The position numbers and the translations under genes are program-made. A model generated the notes under the pieces. It worked only from the letters and a program-made list of their open reading frames with translations, did no database searches and was not told where the DNA came from. Below are positions 49,318 through 61,301 of a stretch of 64,000 nucleotides of DNA, one piece after another. Position 1 is the stretch's first letter. Each line of letters opens with the position of its first letter. The DNA is from Cercis canadensis (taxonomy: Eukaryota > Streptophyta > Magnoliopsida > Fabales > Fabaceae), in NCBI GenBank assembly GCA_003255065.1, contig QAOA01001976.1, positions 39,089 to 103,088 on the forward strand, written 5' to 3'.

Positions 49318-49561
49318 TCAATAGTCTCTAATATTAACAATAAATCGCATGCAATGAATTTGATAGTTTCTTGAGATGAGGAATTGGAGCTTCAAATGTT
49401 CCTTTTGAGTATATGCTGAAGGCCTTCCATTGTTGAACAATGCAGAAATATGTGGACTCCATAGAGTCCAAGTGGAATGTTCATTTTTCAAGATTGGAAA
49501 TATATCAGAAAATCTGTTCATAGTTGTCGTTGCCTGAGTTCCAGTGAGGTAGGCAACCTGC
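49318..49561 (-). other. Unrecognised exon-like segment
   Basis: On the minus strand an acceptor-like tttgcag is followed by an 80-codon open frame starting VAYLTGTQATTTMNRFSDIF and containing WTLWSPHISALFNNGRPSAY before a stop. Composition looks like real coding sequence rather than AT-rich noise. I do not recognise the family. It lies next to an LTR-like fossil and the partial INTS9 copy, so it may be another captured exon. Confidence 0.4.
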
Positions 49562-49572
49562 AAAAGAGATAG

Positions 49573-49760
49573 GGACTGTCAGGGGGGGCGGGAGCTGGAG
49601 CTCCGGCGCCACCTCCGACGCTCAAGTTAGGGAGATGGGCAAAGAGAGGAAAGCCCTAGAAGAAGAAGGCTGAGAGCGTGAGTCTCCTTGTGTGTGAGCT
49701 GTGAAGATATTATGTAGGAGATGCATACCTTAGCAGGGGTATATTAGTCTTTTTAATGTA
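49573..49760 (-). mobile_element. LTR-like fossil fragment (inverted relative of 21655-21905)
   Basis: The reverse complement contains taacttgagcgtcggagg and a ggagctccagctccc block matching 21848-21902. Only a terminal-repeat piece is present. Confidence 0.45.
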
Positions 49761-49851
49761 GCAATGGGTAATGAATATTTTGGGTATTAACAATAGTATA
49801 TTGCTGCATAGTAGTTATCAAGGATTAAAATTAACACAGCTATCTTGGGTA

Positions 49852-50549
49852 TAACCAATGTCCCATTATAGCTGGCTGCTTCAGCAAATTTAAGAGTTTG
49901 AACCTTCAGTACACAGTCCTTCACATCAGCTGCACTGAGAAATTCAACATAATACAGCCTCAACTACCAAAGTTTGTTATATATAACTTCAACGGACTAT
50001 TAGAATAAGCAACTGATACTGTAAAACTAAACTGTGAAAAAGGTCAGAAATAAACAAATTCAAATTTTTAACCAGCCACAAAGAATTGAATAGCAATTGA
50101 AAATTGCAAGTACTAAAGTAATTCAATCATTGAACGGTAGCATTCAATTCATACATCTCACAGTCAGGTATGTTCCTCAGGTATAAGATTCTCAGTTCCC
50201 GCCATTGTACCATAAATAAAAAGAAAAGGATACAGTATCTGTACAAGGGCATCCACCCACCAAGGTTAACTCCATCTTTGCCAAAGATTACCTCTCTCAA
50301 TTCGGAAGAAAGCATTTGAAGTTCTTCCTGCCTCAACCATGGAGGGAAACTAGATTTCTCCGGTCCATAAAACTGCATTAACTCAGCATGCATTGATACC
50401 AGATCCTCCATCATAAGCTGGCCCAGTCTAGCCGCTGCTTCAGTTACATAAATCTAACAATTCTAAACCAAAACCATGAATGAGACCATAATGCAAGCAT
50501 TCAAATACCATCTTACAACATCAATGGGAGCACATCAATATTAATACCT
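49852..50549 (-). pseudogene. Partial copy of INTS9 (exon 3 and part of exon 4)
   Basis: This segment aligns with 39943-40648 of the INTS9 gene, introns included, so it arose at the DNA level and not by retrotransposition. It holds the 5' part of exon 4, intron 3, all of exon 3 and intron 2, and similarity stops at the exon 2 donor (acct). Exon 3 remains open, with a few replacements compared with the parent (for example LMQFYGPEKSS against LRQFYGPEESS). It lacks the rest of the gene and should not make a working subunit. No inverted repeats that would define a carrier element were found around it. Confidence 0.88.
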
Positions 50550-50809
50550 GTGAGCATATGTTCATTTTTGGTTTCTTCCTTCCCCTCTTTGAGTAGTAAG
50601 AATTAGAGGTTGATGAATTCCTTTTCCTTCCAATTTTTGGATGTGCTTAGGCATATATCTTTTCTCTTCTGCATTTTTAAGAATTGCATTAGTTTGATAT
50701 ATCTTTTGGACGATTTTGATACTTGGTTGCTTAAATCTACGTCGGGCTAATCTATAAGTAACTTTGTTGCAGTTATATCTCTTTCTTGTCTAAGGTGGAC
50801 AAATAGCCA

Positions 50810-51455
50810 TTTTATGCCTATTGACCCCGAGTCATTCATTTACCTTCAAAGGAAGCATTTGCACGGGACAACTCCTGATGAGTTCATAGAATCTAGACAA
50901 ATTGTAGCATCTGATTCTGCTACTACTACCTTACAACATTTGAAATTACTATTTGGTAAGATTTTAGTAAATCTGTTATAGCTTGTGAATAACATTTTAA
51001 CTGTTATATTTGGTAATATTTTAATATTTTTACTGTATATAACATTAGGGACAAGAGGACAATCCAGATATATTACTTTTTCAATGGGCCTATTTGGGGT
51101 GATTTGTAAGACTGATAAATGGTGGAAACGGCAGAGTGCATTAATTTTAAGTACATATACAAGCGGAGGCAAGTACAGTTCGGCTGTAAATTTTGGAAGA
51201 TTGTTCCGTATGGTATGATGAAGCATTTTATGCAGAAGATGGAAGTGATCCCAAGTACATATTTTTGAAGGTGTACAGTTTCAATGAGACAGAGATAGGA
51301 GATTCGAGGCTATGAATTTGGCAGCATCACTGATCGAGCAATTAGTTGCCAAAATAGGGGAATCGAAGGTGCATGACAGAAATAGCCCCCTTCCTCTTCA
51401 ACCTCATATCTATTGGCTTGCAGCACCTGACAGAATAGTTGCTCTAGTTGAAAAG
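50810..51455 (+). other. Unrecognised exon-like segments
   Basis: Two segments look like exons. At about 50813-50940 the frame reads MPIDPESFIYLQRKHLHGTT and is followed by gtaagatttt. At about 51312-51455 it reads MNLAASLIEQLVAKIGESK, with PLQPHIYWLAAPDRIVALVE near its end, and stops at a gtaaac donor. Their balanced amino-acid composition differs from the surrounding AT-rich frames. I cannot name the protein, and I cannot show that both belong to one gene. They may be pieces of a broken gene or captured exons. Confidence 0.4.
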
Positions 51456-51909
51456 GTAAACATGCTGTCTTCGTGAGGTCTCAATCTCATGCCCTTTTTC
51501 ACTCGGAGAAAATGTGGTAAATGTTAAATTGTTCTCTAATAATTTGTTTCACTTCACATGGAAAATCCTGACCTTTATTTTATGTACTAAACCACTCTAT
51601 CCTTTTTTTCCCATGAAAAAAGCGAAATTAAGAGAATGATTTTAGGAAAAGAATCAAGCTTTTTTTTTTTTAATTACGATGTTCATTGAATGGTTTTCAA
51701 TACGAGTGTTCAAAGACCGAACCAAACCGCTCAACCTACCTAGAACAAATTGAATCAACCTAAAACTGAATCGAACCAATGATAAATCAATTTGGTTTGG
51801 TTTTATTTCCTTCAACCTGATAACTCCCGGTTCGGTTAACGGTTTGGAATCCCAAACTATCGATTAAATCGAATCAAATCGAAGTCATTAAAACACTATA
51901 TTTTTTTTT

Positions 51910-53829
51910 GAGTAAAAATCATTTTGGTCCTTGAAAAATTATCACGCTGTCACTTCAATCACTTTCTTATTTCTAATATCACTTTAGTCCTCAAAATATT
52001 TATTTGTCAACCAATTTAATCCTCTATATAGCCCAATTAACCCAAGTATCATAGAACATTCCAAATAGCCCATTAAATGGTTACATGACTGTTAGTATCC
52101 ACGTGATACGGTGACATGATATGTATAGGAATTGTTGTGTCGAATTTACTTAAAACCACGTGGTTTTAACTTTAAAAAATAAAGAAAAAAAGACATGGTT
52201 GTAGAGAAAGACTTGTCCTCGGCTCTTTCTCCTTCTCTCTCTAGCTCATGATGGTCCTCTCTACTCTGGTTTTTCCTCCAGCTTTCTCACGCTTTCTTTT
52301 CCTCTCTTCCCTTTCTCTCTTCCTCTCTTCCTCTCTTCTCTTTTTTCTCTCCCTCCGATCTCTCTTCTTCCTCTTTGCCCAATTGCTCTGTTCTGGGTAT
52401 GTTTTGTTACCTTTCTTTGGTGCATTTTACTCTGCATTCTGGTTCATCTTTATACTGCTGTCCTGGCCATGTTTTGTAGCTGCTCTGGTGCATTTTTCTC
52501 CTGCATTCTGGTGCATTTTTCACTACTCTGCAAGTTCCATTGTTGTCCACCTTGGATGCTTCATCTTCACCATCAACGAAATGCAACCCTCCCCTTCTTC
52601 CCATCCCAAATTCAAGACCCATAAGGCCATTTCTTCTTGTTGGACTTTTATCAAACACCTTGCCCGCACTAACTCTGTGGTGCCAAAGAGCCATTCAAGC
52701 TGTGAAGGAGATTTATTTTAAAGATTTACCCACTTGTTATCCAACTTCACAACATGAAGCACATTTAGATAGAGCTTTGCATACATTTCGACCTACTGTG
52801 CAACTTTTTGCAAAAAATGTTGGAAGAGGAATGTACTTCCATTTGGAAATCAAGAAGGCAATTATGTGATGCTGTTAGTTTGACTGGGAAACCATGCATG
52901 CACCAAAGACATGATATAGAGACTAGTAATTCAGATTTTGGTCCATCAAACTCACATTCCAGTGGATATTTTTTCCTTCATGCCTGTGCTTGTGGTCGTA
53001 CAAGACAGCTGCGTCCTGATCCCTTTGATTTTGAATCAGCTGATGCTAGTTACTTCTCTGACTGACAAGTTACTTCCTTCACTCGAATTACCAGAAATCA
53101 AAGTTGCAGGACCTATTCAAGCTTCCACTTGGAGTTTCCTTCACTCGAATTGCAGGACGTCCTTCTTTTTTTCTTTCTATGCCAAGTCACCTGCCATGTA
53201 GACATTAACGGTCACGTAACCACTTAACGGGGCCACCTCGACTTTTTCATCCTATCTAAGGTAACTAGGCTAGACGAATAACTAAATTGACTGACAGATA
53301 TATTTTGAGAACTAAAATGATACCAAAAATAAATTAGATGACCAAAATAGTATTTTAATTTTTTTTTGTTCTTTTATTTATCAACATATCCATTCTACAT
53401 CATTTTATCCATTTAAGTAAAACTCTTTCACTTTAGAATTGTTGCTCACCCCATCAAAGCTATATTGCTAACTCTCCATTTTGATTTCTAAAACCCCAAG
53501 TCCCTAACTCCATGAATATGCTATTGTTGCTCTCAATCTCTTCCTCTTTTTGNTATTCAATCTTCCACTTGGAGTTTCCTTCACTCGAATTGCAGGACGT
53601 CCTTCTTTTTTTTCTTTCTATGCCAAGTCACCTGCCATGTAGACATTAACGGTCACGTAACCACTTAACGGGCCACCTGGACTTTTTCATCCTACCTAAG
53701 GTAACTAGGCTAGAGGGATAACTAAATTGACTGACAGATATATTTTGAGAACTAAAATGACACCAAAAATAAATTAGAGACTAAAGTAACAGCGTAACAA
53801 TTTTTCAATGACCAAAATAGTATTTTAAT
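51910..53829. mobile_element. Inverted-repeat element carrying SMG8 pieces
   Basis: The left end gagtaaaaatcattttggtc and the reverse complement of the right end (aattaaaatactattttggtc) match, and pairing continues through cttgaaaaattatcacgctg for about 45 bases. The ends resemble those of the gagtaaaata MITE family. The flanks are poly-T, so the target duplication cannot be defined. The interior contains T- and C-rich sequence and fragments of an SMG8-like gene. A block of about 440 bp is repeated around the N at 53553, so the true element is probably shorter, near 1.45 kb. Confidence 0.7.
52672..53190 (+). pseudogene. SMG8-like gene fragment inside the TIR element
   Basis: Three frames together show plant SMG8 C-terminal blocks in order: WCQRAIQAVKEIYF with CYPTSQHEAHLDRALHTF, then LEEECTSIWKSRRQLCDAVS with LTGKPCMHQRHDIET and HSSGYFFLHACACGR, and finally LRPDPFDFESADASYFSD and DKLLPSLELPEIKVAGPIQ. 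SMG8 is a regulatory partner of the SMG1 kinase in nonsense-mediated mRNA decay. The frame shifts near 52815 (one extra base in an A run) and again near 53062. The N-terminal half of the gene is missing. The family call rests on the cysteine- and histidine-rich motif; the fragment is not functional. Confidence 0.82.
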
Positions 53830-54022
53830 TTTTTTTTATTCTTTTATTTATCAACATATCCATTCTACATCATTTTATCCATTTCAGTAAAACTCTTTCA
53901 CTTTAGAATTGTTGCTCACCCCATCAAAGCTATATTGCTAACTCTCCATTTTGATTTCTAAAACCCCAAGTCCCTAACTCCATGAATATGCTATTGTTGC
54001 TCTCAATCTCTTCCTCTTCTTG
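53113..54022. repeat. Direct duplication abutting an N (about 440 bp)
   Basis: The block 53113-53552 restarts after the N at 53553, with small differences such as a 30-base indel near 53790. Both carry the right end of the inverted-repeat element. It is probably an unmerged assembly overlap or two alleles. Confidence 0.85.
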
Positions 54023-54289
54023 TGATTGCTGCTCTCAAACTTGCTCTGCTAGCAACCCCATCTTGCTCTTGGCCTCTCCCTTACAACGAAAAAAAAAATT
54101 GGATTTCAAGTGAATTGGCCAATTATTTAAAACTGATTCCAATTAGCCGGTTTTACCGCTTCCCACAAGTTCATATCGGTTTTTACCGGTTTAACCGTCC
54201 AAACGGCTTATCTCCTCAGACCGAATAGGAATATAGACCGAGCACCGGTCAAACCGTCTAGTCCAGTTTAAAAACACAGCCTATGAGAA

Positions 54290-55332
54290 CCCAAGTAGAT
54301 ATTATGGTAGTTTTAACTTGCCCACATTCAAATAAGACACAATTGAAGCTTGTCTTTTGACAATTTTAAATTGTCCAAATGCAAAGAATTTTTTTTTCAT
54401 TTTTTAAAATGTGCAATTTCTTGGACTTCAAAAATAATTGTGAAAAAAAATACTTCAAAAGAACTTTAGCCTTAAAAATTGAAGAAACTCTACAGCTTGC
54501 ACAATGTTGCATTGATTGAAAATTTTCATGATTGTTTTTGCAAACCTTACTAGAAATTGAATAATTAAGTCATACTTGTTTCTTTTGGTACAAATGGTTT
54601 TTAGTGAATAGTATGTGCATGACAGTAATAGTATGTGGAGTGCAAGCTCCATGGATTACCTGCTTTGGAATGCTCTATTTGTCAAGTTGTCTTATGTAAG
54701 AGAGTGCGATGCAAGAGTTGAGTTCCTCGCCATTTAATATCAGAGTGATAGCATGTGGTGAAATCAATTGTCTCTAAACCTTAAATTGTTTTAATATAGG
54801 GTCTCAAATGGCTATTTTCTATCCTTAATAGTTCTATCTACAACCTTAAGCATGTATCTAGACCTAAATGTGGTTGAAAGAAATGAGAACGACTTTACAT
54901 ATATAGTTTTGTAGTGCAAAGATATATCTGAATTGTGGTTCGCAATTGCCATTTAAGACTGTAATACTCCCATTTGGACAGTTGACATATAACTTCAATT
55001 TGCTCTTATTTTTATGAATATGTTTAGATCAACTTTCTTCTGTGTATTTTCACAGTTATTACATTTGTCATCACATATTATCTTAAATATCTTATATTCT
55101 TGTGTATGATAAATATTAATTAATTTCAGTGAATTTGTGCCGAGTTAACTCAATAAATTTCTTATTTTGAGCTAAATTTCTCTTTTTATAATAAATAGAT
55201 GCAAACAAAGTATTTTATAGATTCAAGTATTTGAAATTTTGCATTTTAATTACATGTATTTTAAATTCTTGTGAATTTTAGAAATAACCCAACCCAAACA
55301 CATCCAAAAAAAATATCTTAAATATCTTATAC
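54290..55332. other. Intergenic AT-rich DNA
   Basis: No gene or clear repeat is recognised. Just upstream (about 54130-54280) lies a segment rich in accggtttaaccg, similar to the right ends of hAT-like elements, without a visible partner. Confidence 0.5.
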
Positions 55333-55340
55333 CCTTGTAG

Positions 55341-56385
55341 TATTGTTTTAAAAATCGGACTGAACTGGTTGGTCCGACCGGTGCCCAGTAAGAAAACCAG
55401 TCCAATTCATACCCCTGAACTGCTGTAGCGGTTAAACCGCCTAGAACTGGTGAGAACCATTTGAACAGGTGAATCGGTTTGGTTTTGACAAAACCAGACA
55501 ACTTGGAAAATTGGTAGAAATGAAGAGAAAATTGTTCATGCATGGATTTGAATCCCTTTTCCCTTGATCCAAATTCATGCTTTGTTACTAAGACATCTTA
55601 ACTTTTGAGTATATTACTATATATAAATATATTTATTAATAGAATCGTTAGGAAAGTAATAGAAATAATATTTAATGGGTTTGAACCTACTACCTCTTAC
55701 TCAAAAAAATTCACAATCTAAACTACTAGGATAACTCAAGACTTACATCTGTTGTTGCTCAAAATTATTTATTAACTATTTAGTAGATTTATTCAATATT
55801 ATATATTTAAATATGTAAAAATTATAATACATAATTACACATTACATATATTTTAACTTAAGACTTTTTACTAATTTCTAAAAATTATATATATATTTTC
55901 TCTTGGTCTATTATGCATGATTTAATTAGTTTCTTAGTTATTTATTTATTTGTTTGGCTAATACTATGTGACTCTGTCTCTCTTTTATTTTCTTAGTATT
56001 ATTATCTAGTTATTTATTTATATGTTCTAATTATCTAATTTTGTTATATTAAAAATTGTGAACTTCATTATATTGAGAGTATGTGAACTTATAAGAGATG
56101 TTGGTTATTGAAATAATTTAATTTTGTTATGGGACATCATTTTAAATTAGGTGTATATAAATTAAGTTTTTATATATTTTAATTTTTAGTTATTTGAATA
56201 TTTAAGTTTGAGACTTTTATTTATGAGTTAAATTTGATCATTTGTGCTTCATTCTCTATGTTTAATTTTATTCTTTGTGAATCTTTAATTTTGAAAAAAT
56301 CTTCAATTCAACCGGTTCCACCAACGGTCCGACCAATATTTTTTGCCATACCGATTCAGTCACTGATCCGATGTTTAAAACATTA
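55341..56385. mobile_element. hAT-like non-autonomous transposon
   Basis: The element is 1045 bp, flanked by 8-bp copies ccttgtag (55333-55340) and ccctgtag (56386-56393), one mismatch apart. The termini tattgttttaaa and, reversed, taatgttttaaa are followed on both sides by subterminal cggac/ggtccgacc motifs. No transposase frame is visible; the inside is AT-rich. The 8-bp duplication supports hAT. Confidence 0.82.
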
Positions 56386-57022
56386 CCCTGTAGATGACAA
56401 ATATTAATTTCCTCTAAAATTTCAATTGCACAATTTCCTTATACTGATTTAATATCCAAAGCCCCACACACATCTCTCTATTTTGGTGCAATTGGCAGAC
56501 AATACGTCACTTTCTTCACAGCCTCTCACAGGCTGGCATTCTTCTATAGCACATGGTTCCATAATTTGTAGCTAAATCTAGTCATTATAGCCTGTGTTTA
56601 GGTAAGTCATTTTATTTTCATAGCGAAACAGGTACATTTATTATTTTAGGTGAGTGAATTTAGTTTTGAATATTATATATGTGACCATATATAAAAAGTA
56701 AGAAACACATAATATAAATTAAATCAGAGCATAACTATTCGATATAAAGTATAAACATAGCAATAGAAATACAAGAAATAAAAATAAATATATCATAAAA
56801 ATAATGTACTTTAAGAAAAGTAATAGAAAAATGTTATTATTCACGTAACTACACAGATGGTTCTGTTTCAGTATAAGTAATAGACTCATTTATTTGTTTA
56901 TTTGGTTCAACAGATTACACAATGGGGTTAGTTTGCTCCCCTTAATATTTCTTACCTCATCCATTTTTAATAAGATTTAAATTTAAAATCTCTATAACAT
57001 AATTTCCAATGCTTCACCATTA

Positions 57023-57479
57023 GGGTTTGTTTGGGAGTTAAAATTAGGAGAAAATGAAAGTAAATGTGTTCATCCCTTTATTTGGGAGTTCAAAATTAAA
57101 AAAAGAAAAAAAANAAAAAAAAAACCAAAGAATAACATCAAACTTTCACATTTCTTTTTTGCATTCACTTTTGTGTTCCTCTAATTTGGAGAGTTTAAAA
57201 AGGAAAGAGAAATAGTTTATTATTATACCTCTATTTATTTTTTCAAACACTATTTAGATAACATTATTAAATCTTATATTAAATATATTTACTTTATAAA
57301 TAAATGATAAATTTGTAAAATTATAAATTTTTTTCTTTCTTTTCCTTTTCTTTTCTTTTGCTCATTTTAATCATCTAAACAAATGAGAGGAAAATCCCTC
57401 ACATTCCCTTCCTTTCATTTCCCTCTCTTTTCTCTTGTATTCTTCCCCTTCCTTTCTCTTTTAACTCCCAAACAAACCC
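57023..57479. mobile_element. Tourist-like MITE upstream of proline-rich gene 1
   Basis: The element is 457 bp with inverted termini gggtttgtttgggagtt and aactcccaaacaaaccc and a TTA target duplication at both ends. These are features of PIF/Harbinger-derived MITEs. It sits about 620 bp upstream of the gene start. Confidence 0.85.
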
Positions 57480-57994
57480 TTAAAGTGTCTTCATAAGATA
57501 TAATTGGACCTACTTTTTTCTTTTGGTAATCTACGTGGCAAAAGCCCAAGCAAAGAAAACAAAACTAGGGAACAAAAGATCTGGGAAAAGCTACTCCACT
57601 AGAGTCTTCTCTGAAAATGGCCCTCACACTGGGAGGAAGTTCCATGAGATACTCTACGTATTACTACTTATATTGTAGCTTACGTAGTTTAAAATATAAG
57701 AGTTGTTCTAATATGTGGAACTCACTGCAGTAGCATTTAAGGCTACAGCTAAAATGGAAGTAGCAAGACCCGAAAGAGAGAGAAGCAAAGACAGGTATGT
57801 TAAGTGCTACCTAAGTATGAAGCTCATTTAATGGAGAAACCATCATCTCAGCCACAAAATCGGTGGCAATTGTGATTGGTGACTCAGCACACATTTTCAA
57901 CTAACTGATTGATGCTACCAAACTACAACCTTAGACTGCTGATCAAAAAGAAAGGGTTATAGGTCACATAAAGTACGGTTATTCCTTAACTAAC

Positions 57995-58003
57995 TATAAA
58001 TAG
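57995..58003 (+). promoter_or_regulatory. TATA box of proline-rich gene 1
   Basis: TATAAATAG lies 96 bases before the ATG at 58099. The same site occurs before the second copy. Confidence 0.65.
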
Positions 58004-58098
58004 TAGAGTCATATGGGAGTATAGAGCAACACAAGCCTTGAATCATATTTCAGCTTTAGATATTTGCCATACCTTTGTGTGGCCTAAGTGGTTTCTCA

Positions 58099-59683
58099 AT
58101 GACGAAGCATTCCACTTTCTGGGTCCTCTTCTTGCTTGCTTTCAGCTTCTATGTTTCTGCTGCAACAACAACTGAAGAGTTTACAGGTTGGTGATAGATA
58201 ATTTCTTGCAATTAAATATATTTTTCGTACTTGAATTATTTTTCAAATATCATTTTAGTCTTTCATTTATTTTTTGTGTCACTTTTTAGTTCTCGAATAA
58301 TCACATTACCCACTAAATTGATTATCTATAATACTAAAAATTATCATTTAAAAGATTGATTTAACGGGCAGAGTAATTATTTGAGAATTAAATTGATACT
58401 AAAAATAAATCAATAACTAAAGTGACAAAAATAAGTAACCAAATACCGAATAATTCTTTACTGCTTATTTTCAGTTTTAACTAGCTAATATTAGTGTTTG
58501 CAGTACTTCATCTGAGGCACATTTAGATTACTAATGTGATGCTAATTCAATGATTTATTTTATTGCTAGCAAGTGTTTAAATTATGGTTCTCATATAGTA
58601 GCATAGTGACTGCAATATTATCGCTTTTTGATCTGCATCTATTATTTTTTCTGCATATCTTTTTCCAGATTTGTGACAATCACGTGACTGTTACCACTAA
58701 GACAACTAGAATTTAGTTAGGAAGAATAATTGAAAAAAGATGGCTTAGAAATTTTTAAGACTCCAAAAAGACAAGTGGTTAATTAGTTCATAAATTTATG
58801 GCTATTGAGAGGGAAAAAAAAGATTAATAGTTCTTAAAGTTTTCTAAAAGCTTATAAATTATTGTTGGACAAGAAAGATAGTTTCTTTACCTGGTTGGAT
58901 TATGAGGGTAATCTTGTTTTAATAAATATATGTTGAGGTTATTATAGAGGCACATACATCATATGGTTTTCATTTCTTTGTGCAGGGAATGATGTAAACA
59001 CTGATGGTGAGCCTCTTAATGGAGGCTTCGGAAAGAGAATCACAGAAGATCATGATGAAGAAGAGAAATTCAAAGGATTTTTCCATCCAAAGCCAATTCC
59101 GCATTTTAAGCCTATTGTGAAGCCAATTCCAATATATAAGCCTATTCCAATTGTGAAGCCAGTTCCAATATATAAGCCTATTCCAATTGTGAAGCCGGTT
59201 CCAATATATAAGCCTGTTCCAATATATAAGCCTATTCCAATTGTGAAGCCGGTTCCAATATATAAGCCTATTCCAATTGTGAAGCCGGTTCCAATATATA
59301 AGCCTGTTCCAATATATAAGCCTATTCCAATTGTGAAGCCATTCTTCAAGAAGCCATTTTTCAAGAAACCACTTAAGCCATTCCCACCAAAAGCCACAAT
59401 TGTTGAGAAGCCTCTACCAATTCCGCATTTTAAGCCTATTGTGAAGCCAATTCCAATATATAAGCCTATTCCAATTGTGAAGCCAGTTCCAATATATAAG
59501 CCTATTCCAATTGTGAAGCCAGTTCCAATATATAAGCCTATTCCAATTGTGAAGCCAATTCCAATATATAAGCCAATTCCAATTGTGAAGCCAATTCCAA
59601 TTGTAAAGCCAATTCCAATTGTGAAGCCATTCTTCAAGAAACCATATTTGCCAATTCACAAGCCAATTCCGATTCATGGTTAG
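58099..59683 (+). CDS. Secreted repetitive proline-rich cell-wall protein, copy 1
   Basis: Two exons (58099-58186 and 58986-59683) join in phase 1 to 261 aa. Residues 1-22 (MTKHSTFWVLFLLAFSFYVS) form a signal peptide. An acidic stretch ITEDHDEEEK and FFHPKPIPHFKPIV lead into many tandem units of KPIPIVKP, KPVPIYKP and KPIPIYKP, broken by one KPFFKKPFFKKPLKPFPP spacer. It ends LPIHKPIPIHG. Such PRPs are exported and, in known families, have hydroxylated prolines and tyrosines that can be cross-linked into the wall. Compared with copy 2 it has more Tyr-containing units and lacks a 50-residue non-repetitive block. The intron contains a MITE. It may be an allele of copy 2 and not a separate gene. 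Confidence 0.9.
58211..58450. mobile_element. MITE in the intron of proline-rich gene 1
   Basis: This is related to the gagtaaaata family: it shares tatttttcgtacttgaattat, cattttagtctttcattta and a mirrored actaaagtgac block with 16115-16372. Ends are approximate and I could not define the target duplication. The same insertion is present in the second copy at about 61414-61653. Confidence 0.65.
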
Positions 59684-60239
59684 AAAATATCCACTCCATT
59701 ATTAAAGCCCTCCTATGGCTATGCTTCTCTCAAGATAATTACACACCCACGTTAATTTTCATATTTCCTATTATATCCATCTTGTATTTTGCAGTAGCTA
59801 GGATTGGTGTTGTGGTATAGTAAAGCTCAGAATAAAGAGAGANAACAGGTACATTTATTATTTTAGGTGAGTGAATTTAGTTTTGAATATTATATATTTG
59901 ACCATATATAAAAAGTATGAAACACATAATATAAATTAAATCAGAGCATAACTATTCGATATAAAGTATAAACATAGCAATAGAAATACAAGAAATAAAA
60001 ATAAATATATCATAAAAATAATGTACTTTAAGAAAAGTAATAGAAAAATGTTATTATTCACGTAACTACACAGATGGTTCTGTTTCAGTATAAGTAATAG
60101 ACTCATTTATTTGTTTATTTGGTTCAACAGATTACACAATGGGGTTAGTTTGCTCCCCTTAATATTTCTTACCTCATCCATTTTTAATAAGATTTAAATT
60201 TAAAACCTCTATAACATAATTTCCAATGCTTCACCATTA

Positions 60240-60682
60240 GGGTTTGTTTGGGAGTTAAAATTAGGGAAAAATGAAAGTAAATGTGTTCATCCTTTTGTTT
60301 GGGAGTTCAAGATTAAAAAAAAAAAAACCAAAGAATAACATCAAACTTTCACATTTCTTTTTTGCATTCACTTTTGTGTTCCTCTAATTTGGAGAGTTTA
60401 AAAAGGAAAGAGAAATAGTTTATTATTATACCTCTATTTATTTTTTCAAACACTATTTAGATAACATTATTAAATCTTATATTAAATATATTTACTTTAT
60501 AAATAAATGATAAATTTGTAAAATTATAAATTTTTTTCTTTCTTTTCCTTTTCTTTTCTTTTGCTCATTTTAATCATCTAAACAAATGAGAGGAAAATCC
60601 CTCACATTCCCTTCCTTTCATTTCCCTCTCTTTTCTCTTGTATTCTTCCCCTTCCTTTCTCTTTTAACTCCCAAACAAACCC
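60240..60682. mobile_element. Tourist-like MITE upstream of proline-rich gene 2
   Basis: It is 443 bp, the same insertion as 57023-57479 with TTA duplications at both sides. It differs from that copy mainly in A-run length. It belongs to the duplicated block and is not an independent insertion. Confidence 0.85.
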
Positions 60683-61197
60683 TTAAAGTGTCTTCATAAG
60701 ATATAATTGGACCTACTTTTTTCTTTTGGTAATCTACGTGGCAAAAGCCCAAGCAAAGAAAACAAAACTAGGGAACAAAAGATCTGGGAAAAGCTACTCC
60801 ACTAGAGTCTTCTCTGAAAATGGCCCTCACACTGGGAGGAAGTTCCATGAGATACTCTACGTATTACTACTTATATTGTAGCTTACGTAGTTTAAAATAT
60901 AAGAGTTGTTCTAATATGTGGAACTCACTGCAGTAGCATTTAAGGCTACAGCTAAAATGGAAGTAGCAAGACCCGAAAGAGAGAGAAGCAAAGACAGGTA
61001 TGTTAAGTGCTACCTAAGTATGAAGCTCATTTAATGGAGAAACCATCATCTCAGCCACAAAATCGGTGGCAATTGTGATTGGTGACTCAGCACACATTTT
61101 CAACTACCTGATTGATGCTACCAAACTACAACCTTAGACTGCTGATCAAAAAGAAAGGGTTATAGGTCACATAAAGTACGGTTATTCTTTAACTAAC

Positions 61198-61206
61198 TAT
61201 AAATAG
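61198..61206 (+). promoter_or_regulatory. TATA box of proline-rich gene 2
   Basis: TATAAATAG lies 96 bases before the ATG at 61302, as in copy 1. Confidence 0.65.
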
Positions 61207-61301
61207 TAGAGTCATATGGGAGTATAGAGCAACACAAGCCTTGAATCATATTTCAGCTTTAGATATTTGCCATACCTTTGTGTGGCCTAAGTGGTTTCTC
61301 A

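Noticed and set aside
59050-59677. Long open frames antisense to proline-rich gene 1 rich in FTIGIGLYIG and NWLHNWNW repeats (also at 62218-62783 for gene 2)
   Set aside because: They are mirror images of the repetitive KPIPI coding array. A period that avoids stops in one frame does so in others; there is no start context, splice signal or known family.
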